A DNA stretch of 64,000 nucleotides from Mimachlamys varia (lineage: Eukaryota; Mollusca; Bivalvia; Pectinida; Pectinidae): positions 35,508,729 through 35,572,728 of the forward strand of contig OX392533.1 in NCBI GenBank assembly GCA_947623455.1, given 5' to 3'. Positions 1-11,320 of the stretch are shown here, one piece after another; position 1 is the first letter of the stretch, and each line of letters begins with the position of its first letter. Under the pieces are notes generated by a model. That model was not told where the DNA came from, searched no databases, and saw only the letters and a list, made by a program, of their open reading frames with translations. The translations under genes were made by a program, and so were the position numbers.

Positions 1-917
1 TCATCGCAAGGTGTTTGAATTCACCAATGAATCTTCATGCGAATTAACGTGAAAATGAATACCTCGTGAAATATACACATATGTAAGTGACTTACAGTAT
101 ATTTTTCACAATATTATATTTTTCTATAAAATACATTTGTTTAATTGATAAACATGATAGTGATACAAAAAAAAATGTCCATTTAAACATCTATTCAGAA
201 CTGGAAAAGCTAAAATAACAAACATTCCCAGGTGGCCCATCCTGCACTTCCTAAAAGATGCCACTTGCCTGACTTAAGATTTTTTCACAATTTCATTAAA
301 TTTTCTATAATCAAATTATGACTATTGTACAAAAACAGTTGCAGAAGTTCTTGTATACTGTGAAATGCATATTTCCCCTATTCATAGATCTAGAGTTGTC
401 TCCCCTTTTTTAGAACTTGTCTGCTAAGCTTTTGACCCTTAAGGCATGATTTCTCTGCATACTTGCCAACCCTCTAGTTTGGAGAAGACTCTCAATTTCG
501 GACCCTAAAACATTTTTAAACAGTGAAGTTTCTTATAAGCTTAATATACCACATCATACTCTCGGTAACATGTGTGATTCTGATAATTCACTATTTGTAT
601 TTCTGGTATATTAACATCAATATTTTCGCAATAAGCAAACTTTGAAATTCATCTTTCTCTGATAATTCCTGTTTACTAGTTCCTGGGAAATGGTTTTCAG
701 TGAAATTACAGTGCAAAGGTGAAAGTATGATTCAGCAGCAATTTGACAGGCAATAATTTGTAAATCATAGTTCATATAGGAGACAGGAAATACCATATAT
801 CACCATAGCTTTAAGCACTGGCGTATGTCAGACAGACCGACTCTCATATAAACATAGCCAATTATTCTTAGGTCAAAGCACTAGAGGTGAAGCTTAGAAT
901 CCTTGGCTAGCCAAGGC
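1..917. other. AT-rich sequence, no gene seen
   Basis: Non-coding AT-rich DNA with frequent stops in all frames. No splice-bounded reading frame, RNA gene or transposon end was recognised. Confidence 0.6.
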
Positions 918-1107
918 GATACCAAGAGTTCACAGACATTGCAGTGACGTTTAGAAAACTTTGCTATCCGAGGAGATACCACAAGGTCGGAGAGGCACAT
1001 CAGAGTGTCTGTGATACCAAGAGTTCACAGACATTGCATCGACGTTTAGAAAACTTTGCTATCCGAGGAGATACCACAAGGTCGGAGACGCACATCAAAT
1101 GTCAGTG
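918..1107. repeat. 95-bp tandem duplication
   Basis: Two copies of a 95-bp unit start at 918 and 1013 (both begin gataccaagagttcacagac). They differ by a few substitutions, mainly near the middle and the end. Short open frames cross the junction, but nothing supports translation. Confidence 0.85.
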
Positions 1108-1259
1108 TCTCCACAACACAAGGGGATTGGGGAGTCGGATATTCAGGATCCATCTACTTACTGCCAAAAGAAGGATGGAATATTGATGAAACCTTTAATA
1201 TATCATTAATAATAAAAAATAAAAAAAGCAAAGTGAACAGGGGCTCACATAGATATATA

Positions 1260-1670
1260 TTCCATATCCCCACAAAGCGGTCAAGGGTGACCTTTGACCT
1301 TTAAAGTTGACTGATGACCATCAAAATCTAACCAGGTGTAGACACTTACCTTGTGATGCTATGGTATGAATATGAACCAAATTGCATGCAGAGATGTTTG
1401 GTTTATTTAGTTTTACGTCCTATTTACAGCCAGGGTCACTTAAGGATGTGTCAGGTTTTGAAGGTGGAGAAAAGCCAGAGTACCCGGAGAAAAACCACAG
1501 ACCTATGGTCAGTACCTGACAACTGCCCCACATGGGATTCGAACTCCCAACCAAGAGGTGGAGGGCTAGTGGTAGAATGTTCGAACACCTTAACCACTTG
1601 GCTACCGCGGATGCACAGACAAAGTGATTACTTTATACCCCCCTATCCTAAATGGAGGGTATAAAAATAA
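1260..1670. repeat. Dispersed repeat with tgacctttgacc motif, split by a SINE
   Basis: The left part (1260-1395) has the order gtgacctttgacctt, gatgacca, gatgctatggt, atatgaaccaaatt. The right part (1611-1670) has cacagacaaagtgattact followed by tatacccccc-like sequence. The same blocks occur at 23935-24310, where they are not interrupted by the SINE, and a partial copy lies at 17770-18010. This shows that the SINE at 1397-1610 landed inside an older copy. The class of this repeat is unknown. Confidence 0.65.
1397..1610 (-). mobile_element. tRNA-derived SINE, minus orientation
   Basis: On the minus strand the element begins with a tRNA-like head holding an A-box region (agccaagtggttaaggtg) and, about 55 bases on, a B-box-like gttcgaatcc. 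A body with ggtcagtacctg and ccggagaaaaaccac (plus-strand wording) follows, and the tail on the plus strand reads agttttacgtcctattt. The same architecture recurs at 21848-22066, 33795-34008 and 62465-62690. It resembles the bivalve tRNA-SINE group, but the central domain was not assigned to a named superfamily. Confidence 0.8.
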
Positions 1671-2254
1671 AAACAGAATTTTCATGAGATTTAATATAAA
1701 GAATAGTGTTTTGATAGAACAAGCACAATCACTGAATATTGCTGAAGCAATACATTGATGTCCCAGCTTTCACTATTAGGGGACTAATAAGAACAATTAC
1801 AGCACCGGAGTTAAGATTCAGAATCTGGAGAACCAATCACAATTACAGCCGATCAGACCCCTTGTTCTCTACAGTTATAACAAGACAGTATTAAAGTGAG
1901 GTAACTATATTTAACAAAAAAAAAAAAAAAATTGGAAAATTTTAGTATTCTCAATTTACACAATGGGCAAAATTAATCTTGATGCTATACCAGGTAATTC
2001 ATTTCTTCCAAAAATATCATGGTTACAGAATTTATATTATAAAAAACATGAACAAATGGTTTATGATTGAACTGATGTTGATATGAGATCAAATTGCAAC
2101 CAATGGACCAATTATCTTCAAGATTTCATTGAATTACAGACCTTTTTATTAATACTTCTTCCACTTTCTAGGAATGTTAACATGAACTCAAACAGTGGCT
2201 GTTAATGCATATATTAAACTGATTGTTTCAAAATCCCAAAACATAATTTAGTTA
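1671..2254. other. Non-coding AT-rich stretch
   Basis: There is a homopolymer A run near 1917-1932 and otherwise unremarkable AT-rich DNA. The next DDX1 exon (toward lower coordinates) was looked for on the minus strand and not seen. Confidence 0.5.
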
Positions 2255-2891
2255 CACAGACTTACCTCCCCATTGGTTGAGGTATTTCTCCAAGTTATCG
2301 CAGTCCAGTTTTGTACGACAGAAGATTAAGTTACGCAAACTTATCTCCCCTTATTGGTTGAGGTATTTCTCCAAGTTATCGCAGTCCAGTTTTGTACGAC
2401 AGAAGATTTAGTTATATACTTACCTCCCCTTTGGTTGAGGTATTTCTCCAAGCTATCGCAGTCCAGTTTTGTACGACAGAAGATTCAGTTTTATACTTAC
2501 CTCCCCTTTGGTTGAGGTATTTCTCCAAGTTGTCGCAGTCCAGTTTTGTACGACAGAAGATTCAGTTATATACTTACCTCCCCTTTGGTTGAGGTATTTC
2601 TCCAAGCTATCGCAGTCCAGTTTTGTACGACAGAAGATTTCGTTACGCAGACTTATCTCCCCTTATTGGTTGAGGTATTTCTCTAAGGTATCGCAGTCCA
2701 GTATTGTATAACAGATGATTTAGTTACACAGCCTTACCTCCCCTTTGGTTAAGGTATTTCTCCAAGTTATCGCAGTCCAGTTTTGTACGACAGAAGATTC
2801 AGTTATATACTTACCTCCCCTTTGGTTAAGGGATTTCTCCAAGTTATCGCAGTCCAGTTTTGTACAACAGAAGATTCAGTTATATACTTAC
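2255..2891 (-). repeat. Minisatellite made from the DDX1 exon end and its splice donor
   Basis: Eight direct copies follow the exon on the minus strand, with donor-site anchors at 2261, 2340, 2419, 2496, 2573, 2652, 2733 and 2810. The real exon's anchor is at 2887, so the period is 76-81 bp. Each unit is roughly the last 60 nt of the exon (motif IV region) plus about 17 nt of intron including the 5' splice site. Six copies keep the GGAG|GTAAG donor; copies at 2340 and 2652 read GGAGATAAG, so the donor GT is lost. Most copies share two bases that differ from the real exon (CTG GAC TGC GAT against CTC GAC TGT GAT); both differences are synonymous. Confidence 0.92.
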
Positions 2892-3035
2892 CTCCCCTTT
2901 GGTTGAGGTATTTCTCCAAGTTATCACAGTCGAGTTTTGTACGACAGAAGATGAGGGCCTGGTCCATCTTGTGTTCCTCTAAAGCCTTGATCACATACTC
3001 TCCCTTCAGAACCTTGACTGCCTCTGAGTAATTTT
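2892..3035 (-). CDS. DDX1: DDX1 internal exon (DEAD-box RNA helicase, motif IV region)
   Basis: DDX1 is an ATP-dependent DEAD-box RNA helicase with a SPRY insert; in animals it works in tRNA ligase and RNA-repair complexes. This 144-nt exon encodes about 47 residues at the start of the second RecA domain, including KVLKGEY, a helical EEHKMDQ stretch and helicase motif IV ([18 protein letters not shown]), which is how DDX1 was recognised. On the minus strand the acceptor is ttacag|AAAATT (AG at 3036-3037) and the donor is GGGGAG|gtaagt (2886-2891). One base of a codon precedes the exon and one base of the next codon ends it, so both introns are phase 1 and skipping would keep frame while removing motif IV. 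No flanking DDX1 exon was recognised in the window, so the neighbouring introns are long or extend outside it. There are no internal stops, and the exon looks functional. Confidence 0.9.
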
Positions 3036-3102
3036 CTGTAACATAGAGTTTACAAGTCAATAATTTTGCCTTAATCTTGCAAAGACATTATGGACTTATG
3101 GA

Positions 3103-3349
3103 CCCAGATTTACAAATGTTCTTTAATTCAAGGGAAATTCCTTTACTTAAGAATCTCCATAGGAAAGAATTAAAAAAAATAAAAAAAAAAAAAAGTCTTA
3201 AGTTAAGGGAATTCCTTTACTTAAAAAAACCTCCATAGAATATAGCATTACAGAAGTTGAGGGGAAAATCTAGATTCTGATTCTGTTTACTTCTGTAATG
3301 CTTTTCTATAGAGATTCCAAAAAGTTAAAGAATGTTTGTGAAACTGGGG
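3103..3349. mobile_element. Foldback/MITE-like element
   Basis: The outer arms are inverted copies: cagatttacaaatgttcttt on the left and its near-complement ending gtttgtgaaactgg on the right. A second inverted pair lies inside (gcattacagaagt near 3245 and acttctgtaatgc near 3290). Left inner sequence is also duplicated (aattcctttactta twice). No coding sequence is present. Arm divergence suggests an old copy. Confidence 0.6.
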
Positions 3350-3390
3350 CCTGATGTCCAAGTATTTTTCCATGATTGCTATTGCATGAT

Positions 3391-3604
3391 GTTAGGTTTG
3401 TTTGTGTTTTACATCCAATTAACAGCTCATTTGAGGATGTGCCAGGTTATGGTGATGGAAGAAAACAAAAGTACTCAGAGATCGAAAATTTAGCACCGAC
3501 ATGTGCCCAGTAAGCGGCTGTGAACTGCCCAATGGTAAGGCCTCAAACCTGTAACCCTGAGGTGGAGAGCTAGTAGATTGTTTGACACTTTACCACTATC
3601 GCCT
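3391..3604 (-). mobile_element. Degenerate tRNA-derived SINE
   Basis: It has the same block order as the SINE at 1397-1610 (tttgtttgtgttttacatcc, gaggatgtgcc, aactgccc, gaggtggagagctagt, a degraded head ending near 3604), but with many substitutions and a disrupted A-box. Confidence 0.6.
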
Positions 3605-3789
3605 TCTGATCAACTTTTGGCCACCATGTTTGTCTATTACACTGAAATGTCAACAATTCCAATTAATCACACAGACTATGGTTATATTTACAAGTACAGT
3701 ATTAAGTGTCCAACAATAAGCCCAGGCCTGATAATTCAGCAAACCAATAAACGTTATTTGCGGTAAGGAATACATTTCAACAGCAGCTT
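3605..3789. other. Spacer between SINE and 46-bp array
   Basis: No feature was recognised. Degenerate versions of the 46-bp unit begin near 3785. Confidence 0.5.
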
Positions 3790-6700
3790 TTGTCCTGTAA
3801 TAAGCTCGCCCCATACTGCAAGTCAGATACAATGTGTTGTCCTGTAATAAACCCACCCCCTACTGTCAGACAGAGACAATGTGTTGTCCTGTAATAAGCC
3901 CATCCCTATTGTCTGTCAGAGACAATGTGTTGTCCTGTAATAAGCCCATCCCTATTGTCTGTCAGAGATAATGTATTGTCTTGAAATAAACCCACCCCTA
4001 CGTTCAGTCAGAGACAATGTGTTGTCCTGTAATAAACCCACCCCTACTGTCAGTCAGAGACAATGTGTTGTCCTGTAATAAGCCCATCCCTATTGTCTGT
4101 CAGAGACAATGTATTGTCTTGTAACAAGCCCATTCCTCCTGTCAGTCAGAGACAATGTGTTGTCCTGTAATAAGCCCATTCCTCCTGTCAGTCAGAGACA
4201 ATGTGTTGTCCTGTAATAAGCCCACCCCTACTGTCTATCAGAGACAATGTGTTGTCTTGTAATAAACCCACGCCATACTCTCAGTCAGAGACAATGTGTT
4301 GTCCTGTAATAAGCCCACCCCTACTGTCTATCAGAGACAATGTGTTGTCTTGTAATAAACCCACGCCATACTCTCAGTCAGAGACAATGTGTTGTCTTGT
4401 AATAAGCCCACCCTTACTGTCAGACAGAGACAATGTGTTGTCCTGTAATAAACCCACCCCCTACTTTTAATCAGAGACAATATGTGTTGCCCTGTAATAA
4501 GCCCATCCCTATTGTCTGTCAGAGACAATGTACTGTCTTGTAATAAGCCCACCCCTACTGTCAGTCAGAGACAATGTGTTGTCCTGTAATAAACCCACCC
4601 CTACTGTCAGTCAGAGACAATGTTTTGTCCTGTAATAAACCTACCGCTACTGTCAGTCAGAGACAATGTGTTGTCCTGTAATAAACCCACCCCTACTGTC
4701 AGTCAGAGACAATGTGTTGTCCTGTAATAAACCCACCCCACTGTCAGTCAGAGACAATGTGTTGTCCTGTAATAAGCCCACCCCTACTGTCAGTCAGAGA
4801 CAATGTGTTGTCCTGTAATAAGCCCATCCCTACTGTCTATCAGAGACAATGTGTTGTCCTGTAATAAGCCCACCCCTACTGTCTATCAGAGACAATGTGT
4901 TGTCCTGTAATAAACCCACGCCTACTGTCAGTCAGAGACAATGTGTTGTCCTGTAATAAGCCCACTCCTACTGTCTATCAGAGACAATGTGTTGTCCTGT
5001 AATAAGCCCACCCCTACTGTCAGTCAGAGACAATGTGTTGTCCTGTAATAAACCCACCCCCTACTGTCAGACAGAGACAATGTGTTGTCCTGTAATAAGC
5101 CCATCCCTATTGTCTGTCAGAGACAATGTGTTGTCCTGTAATAAGCCCATCCCTATTGTCTGTCAGAGATAATGTATTGTCTTGTAATAAACCCACCCCT
5201 ACTGTCAGTCAGAGACAATGTGTTGTCCTGTAATAAACCCATCCCTACGTTCAATCAGAGACAATGTATGTTATCCTGTAATAAGCCCATCCCTATTGTC
5301 TGTCAGAGACAATGCATTGTCTTGTAATACACCCACCCCTACTGTCAGTCAGAGACAATGTGTTGTCCTGTAATAAGCCCATCCCTATTGTCTGTCAGAG
5401 ACAATGTGTTGTCCTGTAATAAGCCCACCCCTACTGTCTATCAGAGACAATGTGTTGTCTTGTAATAAACCCACGCCATACTCTCAGTCAGAGACAATGT
5501 GTTGTCTTGTAATAAGCCCACCCCTACTGTCAGACAGAGACAATGTGTTGTCCTGTAATAAACCCACCCCCTACTTTTAATCAGAGACAATATGTGTTGC
5601 CCTGTAATAAGCCCATCCCTATTGTCTGTCAGAGACAATGTATTGTCTTGTAATAAACCCACCCCTACTGTCAGTCAGAGACAATGTGTTGTCCTGTAAT
5701 AAACCCACCCCTACTGTCAGACAGAGACAATGTGTTGTCCTGTAATAAACCCATCCCTACGTTCAATCAGAGACAATGTATGTTATCCTGTAATAAGCCC
5801 ACCCCTACTGTCAGTCAGAGATAATATGTTGTCCTGTAATAAACCCACCCCTACTGTCAGTCAGAGATAATATGTTGTCTTGTAATAAACCCATTCCTCC
5901 TGTCAGTTAGAGACAATGTGTTGTCCTGTAATAAACCCATCCCTATTGTCTGTCAGGGACAATGTGTTGTCCTGTAATAAGCCCATATCTACTGTCAGTC
6001 AGAGACAATGTGTTGTCCTGTAATAAGCCCATTCCTCCTCTCAGCTAGAGACAGTGTGTGGTCCTGTAATAAACCCATCCCTATTGTCTGTCAGAGACAA
6101 TGTGTTGTCCTGTAATAGACCCACCCATACTGTCAGTCAGAGACAATGTGTTGTCCTGTAATAAGCCCATCCCTATTGTCTGACAGGGACAATGTATTGT
6201 CTTGTAACAACCCCATTCCTCCTGTCAGTCAGAGATAATATGTTGTCCTGTAATAAGCCTATTCCTCCTGTCAGTCAGAGACAATGTTTTGTCCTGTAAT
6301 AAGCCCATTCCTCCTGTCAGTCAGAGACAATGTGTTGTCCTGTAATAAGCCCACCCCTACTGTCTATCAGAGACAATGTGTTGTCTTGTAATTAGCCTAT
6401 TCCTCCTGTCAGTCAGAGATAATATGTTGTCCTGTAATAAGCCTATTCCTCCTGTCAGTCAGAGACAATGTGTTGTCCTGTAATAAGCCCACCCCTACTG
6501 TCTATCAGAGACAATGTGTTGTCCTGTAATAAACCCACGCCATACTCTCAGTCAGAGACAATGTGTTGTCCTGTAATAAGCCCACCCCTACTGTCAGACA
6601 GAGACAATGTGTTGTCCTGTAATAAACCCACACCCTACTTTTAATCAGAGACAATATGTGTTGGCCTGTAATAAGCCCATCCCTATTGTCTGTCAGAGAC

Positions 6701-8422
6701 AATGTATTGTCTTGTAATAAACCCACCCCTACTGTCAGTCAGAGACAATGTGTTGTCCTGTAATAAACCGACCCATACTGTCAGTCAGAGACAATGTGTT
6801 GTCCTGTAATAAGCCCATCAATATTGTCTGTCAGGGACAATGTATTGCCTTGTAACAAGCCTATTCCTCCTGTCAGTCAGAGATAATATGTTGTCCTGTA
6901 ATAAACCCATCCCTATTGTCTGTCAGAGACAATGTATTGTCTTGTAATAAGCCCATTCCTCCTGTCAGTCAGAGACAATGTGTTGTCCTGTAATAAACCC
7001 ATCCCTATTGTCTGTCAGAGACAATGTATTGTCTTGTAATAAGCCCATTCCTCCTGTCAGTCAGAGACAATGTGTTGTCCTGTAATAAGCCCACCCCTAC
7101 TGTCTATCAGAGACAATGTGTTGTCCTGTAATAAGCCTATTCCTCCTGTCAGTCAGAGACAATGTGTTGTCCTGTAATAAACCCATCCCTATTGTCTGTC
7201 AGAGACAATGTATTGTCTTGTAATAAGCCCATTCCTCCTGTCAGTCAGAGACAATGTGTTGTCCTGTAATAAGCCCACCCCTACTGTCTATCAGAGACAA
7301 TGTGTTGTCCTGTAATACGCCCATTGATACTGTCAGTAAAAGACAATGTGTTGTCCTGTAATAAGCCCACCCCTACTGTCTGTCAGAGACAATGTGTTGT
7401 CCTGTAATAAACCCATTGATACTGTCAGTAAAAGACAATGTGTTGTCCAGTAATAAGCCCACCCCTACTGTCTGTCAGAGACAATGTGTTGTCCTGTAAT
7501 AAACCCTCGCCTACTGTCAGTCAGAGACAATGTGTTGTCCTGTAATAAGCCCACCCCTACTGTCTATCAGAGACAATGTGTTGTCCTGTAATAAACCCAC
7601 GCCTACTGTCAGTCAGAGACAATGTGTTGTCCTGTAATAAACCCACGCCATACTCTCAGTCAGAGACAATGTGTTGTCCTGTAATAAGCCCACCTCTACT
7701 GTCAGACAGAGACAATGTGTTGTCCTGTAATAAACCCACCCCCTACTTTTAATCAGAGACAATATGTGTTGCCCTGTAATAAGCCCATCCCTAATGTCTG
7801 TCAGAGACAATGTATTGTCTTGTAATAAACCCACCCCTACTGTCAGTCAGAGACAATGTGTTGTCCTGTAATAAGCCCACCCCTACTGTCAGACAGAGAC
7901 AATGTGTTGTCCTGTAATAAACCCACCCCCTACTTTTAATCAGAGACAATATGTGTTGCCCTGTAATAAGCCCATCCCTAATGTCTGTCAGAGACAATGT
8001 ATTGTCTTGTAATAAACCCACCCCTACTGTCAGTCAGAGACAATGTGTTGTCCTGTAATAAGCCCACCCCTACTGTCTGTCAGAGACAATGTGTTGTCCT
8101 GTAATAAACCCATTGATACTGTCAGTAAAAGACAATGTGTTGTCCTGTAATAAGCTCACCCCTACTGTCTGTCAGAGACAATGTGTTGTCCTGTAATAAA
8201 CCCTCGCCTACTGTCAGTCAGAGACAATGTGTTGTCCTGTAATAAGCCCACCCCTACTGTCTATCAGAGACAATGTGTTGTCCTGTAATAAACCCACGCC
8301 TACTGTCAGTCAGAGACAATGTGTTGTCCTGTAATAAACCCACGCCATACTCTCAGTCAGAGACAATGTGTTGTCCTGTAATAAGCCCATGCCTACTGTC
8401 AGTCAGAGACAATGTGTTGTCC
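3790..8422. repeat. 46-bp minisatellite, about 100 copies
   Basis: The unit reads gagacaatgtgttgtcctgt, then aataagcccaccccta, then ctgtcagtca, with a 46-47 bp period (for example anchors at 3873 and 3919). Several unit types alternate: cccatccctattgtctgtca, cccacgccatactctcagtc, cccattcctcctgtcagtca, and a longer one with ccccctacttttaatca followed by caatatgtgttgcc. The long type recurs inside the same series of neighbours near 4331, 5441, 6505, 7613 and 7791, showing higher-order blocks of about 1.06-1.11 kb. The period is not a multiple of three, so open frames of about 73 codons are by-products. Confidence 0.95.
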
Positions 8423-8716
8423 CTTTAGGCTTATTGCTGAATATTACATTATTTTTGTTAATTTCATTATTTCTCATGAAATTAGAATTATTCTGATCAA
8501 TATGGTTCTCATTCCAGAAACGATTAATCAGAGCTATTATAAGGCACACATAAAAGTTTCACACACTTTGTTACATTTTTTGTAGTCTTACAGGGATCCT
8601 TAAAGTGGTTTTTGATGGTATAGGACTTGTCTCCCTTTGTCCATTATCAAATTAGTAACCTTAGTAAAGATTTCTATACATAAAGCGGCAGTGCGGTGTC
8701 CTGTCTGACACCTTAC
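8423..8716. other. Unique sequence right of the 46-bp array
   Basis: AT-rich DNA followed by a stretch reading open on the minus strand. No function was recognised. Confidence 0.5.
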
Positions 8717-8814
8717 TGCTGTGTTCCCTAAACACCGACTGTGAAGCTTGAAATGGTCCAGTGAAAAGCTTCCTGTTTCGTAGTCAAATGCTATTGTGTC
8801 ATCTCCAGCATCGG
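8717..8814 (-). CDS. Candidate short exon, unidentified
   Basis: On the minus strand the sequence between an acceptor-like gcacgcag (AG at 8815-8816) and a donor-like GCA|gtaagg (8711-8716) is open and protein-like: ADAGDDTIAFDY, then ETGSFSLDHFKLHSRCLG. The frame continues open on both sides (8600-8830). The composition is less AT-biased than the surroundings. No family was recognised, and the polypyrimidine tract is weak, so this may be a chance open frame or a transposon relic. Confidence 0.25.
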
Positions 8815-9062
8815 CTGCGTGCCAGAACAACTAGCTTTTTAGATCAAGAAAAGAATGAAGCCATGTTATGTAATATATTGCACCATTAAAAATTTATTTA
8901 AATTAAATGAAATGAAATTAATTTCTAGACAAACCAGGCATCGTAATGTCACAATCTTTCCCTTCAAAGTCAAACTACCTTATACAGAATGTCTGTCAGG
9001 AAAGAATTATGAAACAAGCTATGTCAACTTATATTATTCAATCTTGTTGGAAAGGATGTTAG

Positions 9063-9420
9063 TTTGCAGGGGGGTGGGTCATCCAAGATATCCAGGGGTT
9101 ACAATCACCCATGCTCACTACTCCCCCGGGAATATGTCATGGCAAAACAGAAGGCTTCGTGTACGCCACCTTGTTGATGAGACAAGAAGACTGGTTCAAA
9201 TTAAAGAATCTTGTGGTCACATAACGGTAAAAACTGACCAGCTTTAAAGTCAGTTGCAGCTCCCTTGTAATCTTCAAACCACAGACATGCAGCCTAGCGA
9301 TTGGTCAGGTTTTTTTTTAACCTGAGCGTGCCTTCAGTTTTGCCATGATATAATCTGGTGGTGTAGAAAGTGTAGGTGATCGTAACCCCTGGATGCGGAG
9401 GATGGGTGTGTGTGTGATTA
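9063..9420. repeat. Inverted pair of one dispersed repeat
   Basis: The left arm (9063-9165, plus) has tccaggggttacaatcaccc and catggcaaaacagaaggc. The right arm (9320-9420) carries the reverse complement (gccttcagttttgccatgat, gatcgtaacccctgga). The spacer is about 155 bp. Both arms are copies of one family, so this is either a foldback element or two insertions facing each other. Confidence 0.65.
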
Positions 9421-9891
9421 TTCAATTGAAGCCTGGACATCTTGGTGAAAGGAAAGTGTGCTACCCACAGCATCATCCAACCATCCTTAAACATATAATC
9501 TTTTACAGCTGTGGAGTATTTACAGGTATCAGTAACCAGCACTGACAGGTTTACTTCAATTACCTCTGACCACTCCAAGCTCACCCTTCACAGCAATTTG
9601 TTTGATATACAATACTAGTTATTAATAAAGCTTTGTACCATAATGGATAAATTCTTCTGTTCTTTAATTAATTAATATAAATATGATTATAGTGTCTATG
9701 CAAGGGAAATCTTATAACTTATAATTAACTATTTGGTTAAGACATTAACTGGAAAAGTACTTTGCAGGGATAAGGTTTATGAATATAGAAAATAATCTTT
9801 TCGAAACAAACATTGCAAACGTTATACATTGCAAATGGTTTATGTAAATTCAATATTTGCGCAAGTGATCCAGGAAATTGTACAGTTTAAC
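9421..9891. other. Non-coding stretch
   Basis: AT-rich DNA. A minus-strand open frame over 9294-9584 lies largely on the repeat arm and has no recognisable family. Confidence 0.5.
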
Positions 9892-10062
9892 CTGAAGAAG
9901 ATGGATGGTATAGAGATGGTGCCACAGACATTGGGGGCCAATCACGTTAGAAATTTTCTCATGTGATGAATACAGACAGTGTTCTTGATCAAACTGACAA
10001 TCTGAAGCAATACGTAACCAATCCTTCGGGTCACTGAGGTCCGAAATGGTTTGAGTCCTTCT
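9892..10062 (-). CDS. Candidate exon, unidentified
   Basis: A 171-nt, 57-codon segment on the minus strand lies between tactaag| (AG at 10063-10064) and CTTCAG|gttaaa, in phase 0 at both ends. It encodes a protein-like sequence with TISDLSDPKDWLRIASDCQF and SNVIGPQCLWHHLYTIHLL. The frame is open on both sides (9850-10104). I do not recognise a family. The upstream pyrimidine tract is poor and no neighbouring exon was found, so this is a weak call. Confidence 0.25.
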
Positions 10063-10104
10063 CTTAGTATTCAGATTGTAATCTTGATATGCATTGTGGT
10101 GCAA

Positions 10105-11320
10105 TCAATTCATTGTCTTGGAAATTTCAGTCACATCTTCAACATTAGATTGACATTTAACACCCACGTCGCAAAAAAAAAAAAAAAAAAATTACACTAA
10201 ATCACCCTTTGACTCAAACGTGATCCCTTTAAATCAGTTTAATTTATTGTAAATCAGCATCAATGATGACAAACTGTTCATTTATGCAACGGACACGTTT
10301 TGTTTTAAATACAACGCTCCTTTAACGACAAAAAAATCTACAAGATTAATTTCGATTCGGAGATTATTTAAATGAAAGACAGCTACTGTCGTTTTGAGTT
10401 AGATAAATGCGATTTTAATCAGTCTTCTTAGAAGTGCATGTTACTGGGAACCCACGCTCGTAAACTCCATCTTCAACATAAGGTTAAGAAATGTTTAAGC
10501 AAGAGGTCCACAGGACCTGCTGTGTAACTCAGTTGGTTTAATGGTATCGATAGAAAATATGTATCGTAAATGTGCAATACATGCAGAGTTATGCGAAGTG
10601 GATTGGTTACTTCTTCAGAAACAACGTGCATTGATTTTTCTGTTTGCAGTGATTATTTGCAAAAATTGGCACCTGTGACTGGAGAATTTTCCATGGGTTA
10701 ATTCAGGTTTGATCGAAATTTTAGTAAAATTTATTATCTATCCAATATTTTTAGTTTATGTCTGAATTCCTTCCAGAGCTCTGATTGTGGCAATGCTTGC
10801 TTAGAAACTGTTTCCTCGCAAATACAACCATTTAGCAAATTAATCCTTCTATTCCTTAATTACTGTTCAAGCTCATTAATTGCACCATGGCTAACTCAAC
10901 TCAAATCCATTTAATGCAACTATTTCAAGGAATCTGCAAAAATTAGGGACCTGGACAAAAAATGTCTAAATATCTAAGCAAAATACAATCAAGTGGCCCA
11001 GAGGGCCTGCGTTGCTCATCCGGTATTTGTGTAATCTTGGAAAAACATTCTCAATAAAAGAACTAGGTGAATATTTCAATATATTGAGTCTCCTTATAAG
11101 TATGAGCTTGGCTCACAATTTCTCCAGACCTATAGCTGGATAGGACTTTATACTACTTTATTCTAATACACTAAATGTCAAATTTAAATTATCCTACAGG
11201 GCGTTACTGGTATTGCAGAAGAAGTTGTTGAAAGACATCTAAATACTGTAAAAGTGGAATCGTTCGTTGTGTGGAATTTTTTTGCTTAATTCACTTTCAA
11301 TAAATCTCTGTGAATATATA
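10105..11320. other. Non-coding DNA with fragments of ACAAGAG-type elements
   Basis: There is a poly-A run near 10173-10190. Short hairpin-headed sequences at 10500 (aagaggtccacaggacctgc) and 10990 (aagtggcccagagggcctgc) resemble the 5' ends of the elements described at 46211 and 54218, but no full element follows. Confidence 0.45.

Noticed and set aside
2392..3031. Plus-strand open frames beginning [13 protein letters not shown]
   Set aside because: They are antisense to the DDX1 exon and its repeats.
4201..8021. Recurrent 73-codon minus-strand frames
   Set aside because: They are by-products of the 46-bp array; their recurrence reflects higher-order repeats, not genes.
3790..8422. CRISPR array
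   Set aside because: The units are contiguous tandem repeats with no unique spacers and no cas genes, in eukaryotic DNA.
8855..9247. 130-codon plus-strand frame
   Set aside because: Its second half lies on a dispersed repeat arm that recurs inverted at 9320-9420, and no protein family was recognised.
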